Source: RGIG1828 sp045586905
GTDB lineage: Bacteria > Bacillota > Clostridia > UMGS1810
Assembly (NCBI GenBank): GCA_045586905.1
Contig: JAZNBF010000041.1
Coordinates: 1 to 14,308, forward strand
Direction: 5' to 3'
DNA: 14,308 bases
Below the pieces are notes generated by a model, which was not told the DNA's origin, did no database searches, and was given only the letters and a program-made list of their open reading frames with translations. Position numbers and translations under genes: made by a program. This document shows positions 1 to 5,978 of the stretch, piece after piece; position 1 is the first letter of the stretch, and each line of letters starts with the position of its first letter.

Positions 1-64
1 TTAGGAAGACAACATATTAGGACAACTCCTTGGCTCACAGAACGACATGGCTACGATCCGACTT
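1..64. other. Sequencing adapter contamination (DNBSEQ/MGI type) at the contig end
   Basis: These bases look like library adapter rather than chromosome. Bases 1-12 (TTAGGAAGACAA) match the end of the known MGI/BGI forward-read adapter. Bases 13-22 (CATATTAGGA) sit where the 10-base sample index belongs. Bases 23-64 begin CAACTCCTTGGCTCACAG and end ACGATCCGACTT, matching the second adapter half, whose reverse complement starts AAGTCGGATCGTAGCC. Protein similarity on the minus strand stops exactly where this block begins: the aminotransferase is well conserved up to base 66 and then turns to nonsense with a stop at 51-53. Adapter identity is recalled from memory, but three blocks in the correct order with correct spacing make chance very unlikely. 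Confidence 0.95.
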
Positions 65-866
65 GAACATCGTTTACCTGTTTGCACACGATTACCCTGT
101 CGATGATTTTCTCGTGGCCTGTTATCCAGCCTACTCTGACACCGGGCGCCAGTGTTTTGGAGAAGGATCCTACATAGATTACTCTGCCATTTGTGTCCAT
201 AGACTTGATGGTGGGAACAGCCTCACCTTTGAAGCGAAGGTCGCCATAGGGGTTGTCCTCAAGTATGTAGCAGTCATATTTTTCGGCAAGCTCAAGGAGC
301 TTTTTGCGGCGAGAAAGGCTTTGAGTGATGCCTGTGGGGTTCTGGAAGGTGGGAATGGTGTAGATGAGTTTGATATTTTCTTTTTTTAGTATATCTTCTA
401 CTTTATCGGTGCAGATGCCCTCTTCGTCCATCTCAACACCGAAAAGCTCGGCATTGTAGGAACGGATGGCATTGAGAGAGCCGATGAAGCTCGGATCTTC
501 ACATATAACGCCCTCGCCCTCATTTACCATGGACTTAACAAGAAGGTCGATGGCCTGCTGAGCGCCTGTGGTGATGATGGTACGGTCAAAATCTTTGCCG
601 ACACCGTTTTTGGAGTTTATGCCACCTACGATTTCAACTAAAGGTGCATAGCCTTCTGTTACGCCATATACTAAGGCTTTGGAGCCTTCTGTGTCGATTA
701 TTTCTTTTAAAAGGTCGCCCCATACATCGGTGGGGAAAAGCTCGGGTGAAGGAATGCCGCCGGCAAAGGAAATGATGCCGGGCTTTCCTAAAAGCTTAAA
801 AATTTCTCTTATGGCAGATGCCTTGAGAGAGGTTACTCTGTGTGCTAATGATGAATGGATGTCCAT
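65..866 (-). CDS. PLP-dependent class I/II aminotransferase (3' end missing at contig end)
   Basis: Fold-type I PLP enzyme that transfers an amino group between an amino acid and a 2-oxo acid. It resembles the LysN/2-aminoadipate aminotransferase group and the catalytic domain of MocR proteins; the substrate cannot be read from sequence. Visible marks are GGIPSPELFP near residues 36-45, FQNPTG (Asn176), EDNPYGDL (Asp204, expected to contact the pyridine nitrogen) and GSFSKTLAPG with the Schiff-base Lys237. About 267 genuine codons are present out of roughly 390-400 usual for the family. The reading frame runs to a TAG at 51-53, but that lies in adapter sequence, so the true C-terminus is absent and this is not a natural truncation. 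The ATG at 864-866 is supported by GGAGG at 875-879, 8 bases upstream, and by its own promoter. It is separate from the yraN operon. Confidence 0.88.
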
Positions 867-918
867 AAAATAAGCCTCCAGTATAGTGAAAAAATTTGCA
901 TATATCTATAATCACTTT

Positions 919-947
919 ATCATATCATAAATTAAGACAAAAGTCAA
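919..947 (-). promoter_or_regulatory. Sigma-A type promoter of the aminotransferase gene
   Basis: On the minus strand TTGACT (942-947) and TATGAT (919-924) are separated by exactly 17 bases, each five of six to consensus. Initiation would fall near base 912, giving a leader of about 45 bases before the ATG. The site lies just past the yraN terminator, which fits an independent transcription unit. Confidence 0.7.
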
Positions 948-973
948 ACCAAGAAACAAATGATAATGCAAAT

Positions 974-1007
974 AAAAAAGACAAGCAATGCAGAGTGATG
1001 CCTGTCT
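974..1007 (-). terminator. Rho-independent terminator after yraN
   Basis: On the minus strand AGACAGGCA (999-1007) pairs with TGCTTGTCT (979-987), nine pairs including one G-T wobble, around an 11-base loop. A run of six T follows (974-979). It starts four bases after the yraN stop codon and closes the lepB-to-yraN operon. Confidence 0.85.
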
Positions 1008-1011
1008 CATT

Positions 1012-1383
1012 TTAAGCTTCGAAAGCGTTTTTTATTATATTTATTTCTTCAACAGAAAAACCCATGTCCCCTACCGTGCCATAGACCTCAACCACATCGA
1101 AGCGATAGTTTGAATAGCGGGGTTTTGAGGTGAGATAGCATCTTGCGCCGAGGATGAGCTTTTCTCTTTTGCGAAAATCGACTGCCTCAGATGCCGGGCC
1201 AAAGGATCTGGACCTACGGGTTTTGACCTCTATAAAGCAAAGAGTGTTGCCATCGGCAGCAATGATATCGACTTCGGCTATTTTGGTTTTATAGTTGCGG
1301 CAAAGAATGTGATAGCCATTTTCGGCAAGATGCTTTGCGGCATACTCTTCGCCATACTTTCCCGATATATTTTTTGCTGTCAT
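1012..1383 (-). CDS. yraN: YraN family (UPF0102) endonuclease-like protein
   Basis: Small protein of 123 residues, normal for the YraN/UPF0102 family, which has a restriction-endonuclease-like PD-(D/E)XK fold. The expected motif is visible: Glu37 and Asp39 in AEVDII, then Glu52-Val-Lys54 in FIEVKTR. The N-terminal GKYGEEYAAKHL and the segment NYKTKIAEVD are typical. The cellular role of this family is poorly defined; a nucleic-acid repair or recombination function is often suggested from the fold. Its ATG overlaps the rnhB stop as ATGA (1380-1383), so translation is probably coupled to rnhB. The rnhB-yraN pair is widespread in bacteria. It is the last gene of its operon. Confidence 0.9.
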   Translation of the reverse strand: MTAKNISGKYGEEYAAKHLAENGYHILCRNYKTKIAEVDIIAADGNTLCFIEVKTRRSRSFGPASEAVDFRKREKLILGARCYLTSKPRYSNYRFDVVEVYGTVGDMGFSVEEINIIKNAFEA

Positions 1384-1991
1384 CTTACATATTCCTTTAC
1401 GCCTTTAAAGGTGAGCCTGTGAATAGGACAAGGACCGTATTTTTGGATTGCTTCAAGGTGAGCCTTGGTGCCATAGCCTTTGTGAATTGCAAAGCCATAT
1501 TCGGGATAGAGCTTGTCGGCCTCTTCTATGTAGCGGTCTCTTGCGACTTTGGCAAGGATTGACGCAGCAGCGATAGAAAAGCTCTTGCTGTCACCCTTTA
1601 CAACGGTTTCGAAAGGAAGGTCAATTCCCTTGGCACGGTTACCGTCGATGAGGACAAAATCGGCAGAAGGATTGAGACCTGAAATTGCGCCCTGAAAGGC
1701 TTTGTAGGTTGCTTCCAGAATATTTATCTCGTCTATTGTCTTTTCGTCAACAGAAAAAATGCAATAGCTTTTTGCTTTGGCGATTATCTCATCGTAGAGG
1801 GCATCTCTTTTTGCGGGAGTGAGTTTTTTTGAATCGTTGACTCCTTCGATAAACACACCCTCATCAAAAATGACTGCAGCTGCATACACAGCGCCTGCAA
1901 GAGGCCCCCTGCCTGCTTCATCGACGCCTGCTATGAGATTGTAACCCAAAATGCGACATTTATTTTCATAATCAAAAAGTGAAGTTTCCAT
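1380..1991 (-). CDS. rnhB: Ribonuclease HII
   Basis: RNase HII cleaves the RNA strand of RNA-DNA hybrids and nicks 5' of single ribonucleotides embedded in DNA, using two divalent metals. At 203 residues it has normal length. The four catalytic acids are visible: Asp24 and Glu25 in GVDEAGRGPLAG, Asp116 in LIDGN and Asp134 in KGDSKS. Their spacing (92 and 18 residues) equals that of E. coli RNase HII (D16, E17, D108, D126). The C-terminal HRLTFKGV segment is also typical. The start ATG has an AAGAAGG ribosome site overlapping the rbgA stop codon, with an intergenic gap of 12 bases. Its own stop overlaps the yraN start by four bases. Confidence 0.97.
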   Translation of the reverse strand: METSLFDYENKCRILGYNLIAGVDEAGRGPLAGAVYAAAVIFDEGVFIEGVNDSKKLTPAKRDALYDEIIAKAKSYCIFSVDEKTIDEINILEATYKAFQGAISGLNPSADFVLIDGNRAKGIDLPFETVVKGDSKSFSIAAASILAKVARDRYIEEADKLYPEYGFAIHKGYGTKAHLEAIQKYGPCPIHRLTFKGVKEYVR

Positions 1992-2003
1992 TTTTTAGCC
2001 TTC

Positions 2004-2858
2004 TTATTGTTTCATTGGTTTTTCGAGAGTTATATTGCCAAGGCGGGCAGCTCTGAATTCGTCAAGGAGTATGTGTGCCGCTCTTTCAGTATCGATTTCG
2101 CCGCCCGATACCACAAAGCCACGCTTCCTGCCTAAAAGCTCGAGCATTTCATAGCCCTGCATTTCGTCAAAGTCTGTCATTTTATAGCGCTCAGTGAGGC
2201 AGTTGGGGTAGGCACTGCGAAGGTAGGTGAGAAGATGGCATGCAAGCTCTTCGATATCCATTATCTCATCTTTAACTGCGCCCGTGTAGGCAAGCTTCAG
2301 ACCTACCTCTTCATCGTCGAATTTTGGCCAGAGGATGCCGGGGGTGTCGAGAAGCTCGAAATTGTTTGGAAGGCGTATCCACTGTTTGCCCTTGGTAACG
2401 CCCGGTCTGTCACCCGTGATGGCACTTTTTTTGCCTGAGAGATTGTTTATAAACGATGATTTGCCGACATTGGGCACACCACAAACCATAATCTTTATGC
2501 TGCGATTTACTATGCCCTTATCTTTTTCTCTTTGTATTTTATCGGCTAAAAGAGTTTTGCATCTGTCAAATATGAAATTAAGCTTTTTACCCGACACAGA
2601 GCTTACTGCAAGCGCAGTTATGCCACAATCTGAAAAATACCTCTCCCACTCCTTTGTTGCCTCGTGGTCGGCTATGTCGGATTTATTGAGAAGCAGAAGA
2701 TGGGGTTTATCTCCGCAAAGTTCGTCAACCATGGGGTTACGACTGCTGAGTGGCAGACGCGCATCGACAAGCTCGATGACGAGGTCGATGAGCCTAAGGT
2801 TTTCCTGCATCATGCGGATTGCTTTGGTCATGTGACCGGGGAACCATTGTATGTTCAT
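2004..2858 (-). CDS. rbgA: Ribosome biogenesis GTPase RbgA (YlqF)
   Basis: Circularly permuted GTPase needed for late assembly of the 50S subunit in Bacillus and relatives. The permuted motif order is clear: G4 LLNKSD near residues 56-61, then G1 GVPNVGKS at 127-134, G2 PGVT at 152-155 and G3 DTPG at 171-174. The N-terminal signature MNIQWFPGHM is diagnostic. The C-terminal domain (about 200-284) corresponds to the RNA-binding ANTAR-like region. At 284 residues it matches the usual length. The ATG is preceded by GGAGG a few bases upstream. Its place between lepB and rnhB matches the B. subtilis lepB-ylqF-rnhB neighbourhood, so it is probably cotranscribed with lepB across a 40-base gap. Confidence 0.96.
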   Translation of the reverse strand: MNIQWFPGHMTKAIRMMQENLRLIDLVIELVDARLPLSSRNPMVDELCGDKPHLLLLNKSDIADHEATKEWERYFSDCGITALAVSSVSGKKLNFIFDRCKTLLADKIQREKDKGIVNRSIKIMVCGVPNVGKSSFINNLSGKKSAITGDRPGVTKGKQWIRLPNNFELLDTPGILWPKFDDEEVGLKLAYTGAVKDEIMDIEELACHLLTYLRSAYPNCLTERYKMTDFDEMQGYEMLELLGRKRGFVVSGGEIDTERAAHILLDEFRAARLGNITLEKPMKQ

Positions 2859-2898
2859 ATATTTCCTCCGTCGGTTTTAAACAACAGTTGAAAAGCTA

Positions 2899-3552
2899 TT
2901 AATATACACTTCCGATTTCACTAAGTGGCCACCAGCGGAAAGATGCCTTGCCAATTACAGAATCGTGGCTGACCTGACCTACCATAATTGCATTGCGGCT
3001 GTCGTTGGAGTGGTTACGGTTGTCGCCCATAACGAAGATGTGGTCTTCTTTGATGAGGAGGCCTTCTTCGCCCGAGTCGTCGGGATAGCGGATGGCACAG
3101 TTTGGAATCATCATGTTGTAGGCTTCGGCTGCGATGTAGGGTTCATCTATGATTTCCCATTCGCTTTCGCCATTCTTTTTGAGATGTACCTTACCGTTGG
3201 TTTCGTCTATCCAGATGCGGTCGCCCTCGGTAGCAATAACTCTTTTGATGTAGGCTTTGTCGGGTTCGCCCTTGGGGTTGAAGATGATGATGTCGCCACG
3301 CTCTGGAGTGTAGCCTATTATGCGTGTGAAAATGCGCTCACCATGCTGAAGTGTGGGATTCATGGAAGCACCGTCAACTCTTACATTCATGAAAACATAG
3401 TTGCGAAGGAAAAAGGCTATGCCCATGGCAATGCCTATGCAAAGTACCCAGCTGAGAAGCTCTTTTAAAAAGGCATGGAGCTTTGACGGTTTGGGGGCTT
3501 CGGTTGTGTTTTCGGTTTCATTGATTTGGGCATTTTCAAAGTTATCGCTCAT
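2899..3552 (-). CDS. lepB: Signal peptidase I
   Basis: Membrane-bound serine protease that removes signal peptides from exported proteins on the outer face of the membrane. The Ser-Lys dyad is visible: Ser63 in VDGASMNPTL and Lys103 in YIKRVIA, followed by the conserved MGDNRNHSNDSR box. A single transmembrane segment (about residues 31-50) follows a short acidic cytoplasmic N-terminus, a type I family arrangement. I choose the ATG at 3550-3552 (217 residues): the AAAGG ribosome site lies about nine bases upstream. The ATG three codons earlier touches that site, and the one ten codons earlier lies upstream of it. A perfect hairpin separates it from rplS, so its level may differ from the upstream genes. 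It probably leads a unit with rbgA, rnhB and yraN. Confidence 0.95.
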   Translation of the reverse strand: MSDNFENAQINETENTTEAPKPSKLHAFLKELLSWVLCIGIAMGIAFFLRNYVFMNVRVDGASMNPTLQHGERIFTRIIGYTPERGDIIIFNPKGEPDKAYIKRVIATEGDRIWIDETNGKVHLKKNGESEWEIIDEPYIAAEAYNMMIPNCAIRYPDDSGEEGLLIKEDHIFVMGDNRNHSNDSRNAIMVGQVSHDSVIGKASFRWWPLSEIGSVY

Positions 3553-3582
3553 TATACTCATCCTTTCAGAATAATAGAACAA

Positions 3583-3610
3583 TCGGAAGGTTTAACCATA
3601 AACCTTCCGA
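3583..3610 (-). terminator. Perfect 12-bp hairpin between rplS and lepB, probable partial terminator
   Basis: The arms 3583-3594 and 3599-3610 are exact complements (TCGGAAGGTTTA and its complement) around a four-base loop. On the minus strand TTGTTCTATTATT follows, which is T-rich but interrupted, so termination may be incomplete. It begins 13 bases after the rplS stop and lies about 30 bases before the lepB start. I see no clear promoter between it and lepB, so read-through must feed lepB. An RNA processing or stabilising stem is the alternative. Confidence 0.65.
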
Positions 3611-3623
3611 CTGATGTTTGCAA

Positions 3624-3965
3624 TTATTTCTTTTCTTTAACTTTTGTTGCTTTACCAACTCTGTCACGGAGATAGTAGAGTTTTGCTCTTCTGACTTTAC
3701 CGTGTCTGGTGATTTCGATTTTTGCAATCTTGGGAGAGTTAACAGGGAAGGTTCTTTCTACACCTACACCATAGGAAATACGTCTTACAGTGAAGGTTTC
3801 CTGAATACCACCGTGTTTTCTGGCGATAACTGTACCTTCGAAAACCTGAATTCTTTCTCTGTTACCTTCGATGATTTTAACGTGAACTTTTACAGTGTCA
3901 CCAACGTTAAAGTCGGGAAGGTCTGTTCTGATCTGGTCGCTTGTTAAGCTTTCGATAATGTTCAT
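3624..3965 (-). CDS. rplS: 50S ribosomal protein L19
   Basis: L19 sits at the 30S-50S interface of the large ribosomal subunit. The chosen product is 113 residues, normal for the family, beginning MNIIESLTSDQ. Characteristic segments are FNVGDTVKVHVKI, VFEGTVIARKHGG, FTVRRISYGVGVERTFP and HGKVRRAKLYYLRDR. The reading frame is open for 41 further codons upstream, but the ATG at 3963-3965 is right because AGGAG lies eight bases before it and family similarity starts there. The extra upstream region is a non-coding leader with GC-rich hairpins. It follows trmD as in most Firmicutes, but the 158-base gap suggests separate control. A hairpin lies directly downstream. Confidence 0.97.
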   Translation of the reverse strand: MNIIESLTSDQIRTDLPDFNVGDTVKVHVKIIEGNRERIQVFEGTVIARKHGGIQETFTVRRISYGVGVERTFPVNSPKIAKIEITRHGKVRRAKLYYLRDRVGKATKVKEKK

Positions 3966-4052
3966 TATATTTTCTCCTCTCTTAGAGACGTTCGTGCGGT
4001 AAGGATTTTGACAGGCGATTGCGCCATGGTCCGCAGAGGACCGTCCATATAC
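3966..4052 (-). promoter_or_regulatory. Structured rplS 5' leader, candidate ribosomal protein L19 leader
   Basis: The rplS leader holds two GC-rich hairpins in an otherwise AT-rich gap. On the minus strand GGTCC-TCTGC-GGACC spans 4042-4028 and GGCG-CAAT-CGCC spans 4025-4014. A further weak stem lies next to the ribosome binding site at 3974-3978. Known L19 leaders in low-GC Gram-positives also precede rplS and are thought to mediate feedback by the protein. Placement and structure suit that class, but I have not aligned it to the published consensus. Confidence 0.5.
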
Positions 4053-4059
4053 GATAAAT

Positions 4060-4088
4060 ATGTTAACACAAAGAAAACAAAAATGCAA
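4060..4088 (-). promoter_or_regulatory. Weak candidate promoter for rplS
   Basis: On the minus strand TTGCAT (4083-4088) and TAACAT (4060-4065) are 17 bases apart, matching consensus at three and four of six positions. Initiation near 4053 would place the GC-rich hairpins at the 5' end of the leader, which is the main argument for it. In such AT-rich sequence matches of this quality arise easily by chance. Confidence 0.3.
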
Positions 4089-4123
4089 GATATTTTTGAA
4101 ATTTTGTTAAAATTTGTGAAAAC

Positions 4124-4861
4124 TCACCTTTTTCTCTGCTTTTTTGGTGGCGGATTGAGCTCTGTTTCATAAAAATCATACCGTTTCTCATACATGTCGG
4201 GGCGTTTTTCTTTGGTTATGAGAAGCGACTGGCGTCTGCGCCACGCATCGATTTTTGCATGGTCACCCGAAAGGAGCACCTCAGGAACAGCCTTCCCGTG
4301 AAACTCGGGAGGGCGTGTGTAGTGAGGATATTCCAAAAGACCGTCATAGTGAGATTCGTCGGTGAAACTGTCTTCGTTTGACAAAACACCATCTATCATG
4401 CGGCTGACAGCATCGATGACCGTCATGGCAGGAATTTCGCCTCCGGTGAGCACATAGTCGCCAATGGAGATTTCTTCGTCGACAATTTCGTCGATAACCC
4501 TCTGGTCGATGCCCTCATAGTGACCACACAAAATCACAAGGTTATCTGTTTTGGAAAGCTCTATTGCCTTCTTTTGATCGAAAACCTTGCCTTTTGGCGA
4601 CATATAGATAACATGGGGTTTATCTTTGCACTGAGAGGCAATGCTCTCATAGGCATCATAAACAGGAGGCGCCTGCATAACCATGCCCCTGCCTCCACCA
4701 TAGGGAGCATCGTCTACGCGATTATGCTTATTGTTTGCAAAGTCGCGGATGTTTACAAGATTAAATTCGAGTATACCCTTCTCCTCAGCTCTGCCGAGCA
4801 TACTGTCATAAAGTACGCCTTTGAACATTTCGGGAAAGAGGGTGAGAATGTGAAATTTCAT
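4124..4861 (-). CDS. trmD: tRNA (guanine-N1-)-methyltransferase TrmD
   Basis: TrmD methylates N1 of G37 in tRNAs reading CNN codons with S-adenosylmethionine, preventing +1 frameshifting. At 245 residues it has normal length. The SPOUT trefoil-knot cofactor site is visible as LCGHYEGIDQR (about 111-121) and IGDYVLTGGE (about 133-142). DAPYGGGRGM (51-60) is the usual loop, and the general-base Asp lies in DGLLEYPHYTRP (Asp175). The start ATG is two bases past the rimM stop; an AGGG inside the rimM end can serve as ribosome site, so translation is likely coupled. The short basic C-terminal tail (PPPKKQRKR) is unremarkable. The rimM-trmD-rplS order is conserved. Confidence 0.97.
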   Translation of the reverse strand: MKFHILTLFPEMFKGVLYDSMLGRAEEKGILEFNLVNIRDFANNKHNRVDDAPYGGGRGMVMQAPPVYDAYESIASQCKDKPHVIYMSPKGKVFDQKKAIELSKTDNLVILCGHYEGIDQRVIDEIVDEEISIGDYVLTGGEIPAMTVIDAVSRMIDGVLSNEDSFTDESHYDGLLEYPHYTRPPEFHGKAVPEVLLSGDHAKIDAWRRRQSLLITKEKRPDMYEKRYDFYETELNPPPKKQRKR

Positions 4862-4863
4862 GT

Positions 4864-5361
4864 TTAATCAAGCAACCCTTCGGGAATTTCTACCAGCATA
4901 TAGCCTTCGGCAAGATTTACTTCCTTTATAACTGTTTTGAGTGCAGGAAGATAGATTGTTTCTGAGCCTTTTTTCTCTACGGTGTAGACATCGTTACTGC
5001 CCGTCTGAAAAACATCGGTGATGTGACCGTAGGAAAGCTTTTCGTCTTTTACCTCGAGACCGATTATATCGGCAACGAGATATGTGCCCTCGGGGAGAGA
5101 GTCGAAAAGAGATTTTTCGACATAAAGCACAGTTTGTCTCATTTTGTCGGCTTCCTCTATGGCATCGACGCCACTGAGCTTTAAAATGGCAGAGCCTTTG
5201 TGGTATTTGACAGATTTGATTTTAAAGTATGTTCCGTCTTTAGTGTATACACCATCTATTTCTTCAAAGAACTCAACATAGTCGGTGCGTGGGATAACTT
5301 TCACCTCGCCGCGCAGACCGTGAGTGTTTACAATTTCGGCTACATCTATTAAATTTTCCAT
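4864..5361 (-). CDS. rimM: 16S rRNA processing protein RimM
   Basis: RimM assists maturation of the 30S head, binding S19 through its PRC-barrel domain. The N-terminal domain shows NTHGLRGEVKVIP, the family hallmark. The C-terminal PRC barrel includes DIIGLEVKD, GHITDVFQTGSNDVYTV and YLPALKTVIKEV. I use the ATG at 5359-5361 (165 residues). A GTG three codons upstream is in frame, but the ribosome site AAAGGA (5372-5377) practically touches it and is about ten bases from the ATG. A 13-bp perfect hairpin lies upstream, between khpA and this gene. The ylqD gene found between khpA and rimM in Bacillus is absent. Confidence 0.94.
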   Translation of the reverse strand: MENLIDVAEIVNTHGLRGEVKVIPRTDYVEFFEEIDGVYTKDGTYFKIKSVKYHKGSAILKLSGVDAIEEADKMRQTVLYVEKSLFDSLPEGTYLVADIIGLEVKDEKLSYGHITDVFQTGSNDVYTVEKKGSETIYLPALKTVIKEVNLAEGYMLVEIPEGLLD

Positions 5362-5404
5362 AGTATTCACATCCTTTGTGATGGAAAAGTATTTTAAAAT
5401 TCAA

Positions 5405-5436
5405 GAGGTTTTAAATCATGATTGATTTAAAACCTC
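5405..5436 (-). terminator. Perfect 13-bp hairpin between khpA and rimM, attenuator or processing stem
   Basis: GAGGTTTTAAATC (5405-5417) and its exact complement (5424-5436) flank a six-base loop. It starts eight bases after the khpA stop codon. On the minus strand TTGAATTTTAAAA follows, without a solid T run, so it is a poor intrinsic terminator. It probably reduces read-through or sets a processing boundary that keeps S16 expression above rimM and trmD. Confidence 0.6.
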
Positions 5437-5444
5437 AGTTGATA

Positions 5445-5675
5445 TTATTGCACAATTTCTACAATAACTTTTTTGTTTTCTCTGCTTGCAGAGGCTTTTA
5501 TAAGAGCACGAATTGACTTGGCAATTCTACCCTGCTTGCCTATTACTTTACCCATGTCTGATTCGTTTACATGAAGTTCTAAAACGAGTGAACCTGCGCT
5601 TTCGTCTTCTGTAACATATACATCTTCGGGATAGTCTACGAGAGATTTTGCAATAAATTCAAGTAATTCTTTCAT
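5445..5675 (-). CDS. khpA: KH-domain RNA-binding protein KhpA (YlqC)
   Basis: Small single-KH-domain protein of 76 residues, the usual size for KhpA/YlqC. In several Gram-positives it partners with KhpB (EloR/Jag) and influences cell elongation and small-RNA or mRNA binding. The KH loop is visible as MGKVIGKQGRIAKSIRALIKA, with the GXXG element GKQG at 46-49. The start has a GGGAGG ribosome site. It lies 20 bases after rpsP, the standard rpsP-khpA pairing, and is followed at once by a hairpin. No frame or length anomaly is seen. Confidence 0.94.
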   Translation of the reverse strand: MKELLEFIAKSLVDYPEDVYVTEDESAGSLVLELHVNESDMGKVIGKQGRIAKSIRALIKASASRENKKVIVEIVQ

Positions 5676-5695
5676 TTGTTTGCCTCCCGCCTAAA

Positions 5696-5938
5696 TTACT
5701 TTATAGCGCCACTGATTTTGAGGAGCTCTTTAACAGTGTCAGTAGGCTGTGCACCCTGACTGAGCCATTTTGCAGCTTTTTCGTTGTCTACATCGATTGT
5801 TGAGGGATCTGTAAGAGGATTGTATGTGCCGATCTGTTCGATGAATCTGCCATCTCTGGGATATCTTGAATCAGCAACTACGATTCTGTAGAAAGGAGTT
5901 TTTTTAGCACCCATTCTTTTTAAACGAATTTTTACCAT
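5696..5938 (-). CDS. rpsP: 30S ribosomal protein S16
   Basis: S16 is an early-binding protein of the small ribosomal subunit. The product of 80 residues is normal: MVKIRLKRMGAKKTPFYRIV, then ADSRYPRDGRFIEQIGTYNP, both diagnostic. The frame is open 20 codons further upstream into the end of ffh, but the ATG at 5936-5938 is correct because GGAGGTG (5945-5951) lies six bases before it and similarity begins there. The gap to ffh is 40 bases, with no hairpin or clear promoter, so it is probably transcribed from the ylxM promoter. It precedes khpA, as in most Firmicutes. Confidence 0.98.
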   Translation of the reverse strand: MVKIRLKRMGAKKTPFYRIVVADSRYPRDGRFIEQIGTYNPLTDPSTIDVDNEKAAKWLSQGAQPTDTVKELLKISGAIK

Positions 5939-5978
5939 TGTTTTCACCTCCGTAAAATTTAATATATACAAATAGTAA

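Noticed and set aside
30..389. Plus-strand open frame of 119 codons at the contig start
   Set aside because: It starts inside the adapter block and runs antisense to the well-conserved aminotransferase, with no ribosome site or family resemblance.
3966..4088. N-terminal extension of L19 by 41 residues
   Set aside because: The extension has no similarity to L19, overlaps GC-rich hairpins, and a good ribosome site directly precedes the downstream ATG.
4099..4115. AT-only inverted repeat AAATTTT-N3-AAAATTT after trmD, considered as a terminator
   Set aside because: The stem has no G-C pair and no T tract follows on the transcribed strand, so it is likely chance in AT-rich sequence.
5362..5370. 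GTG start three codons upstream for rimM
   Set aside because: The AAAGGA ribosome site lies only one or two bases from it; the ATG at 5359-5361 has workable spacing and matches the family start.
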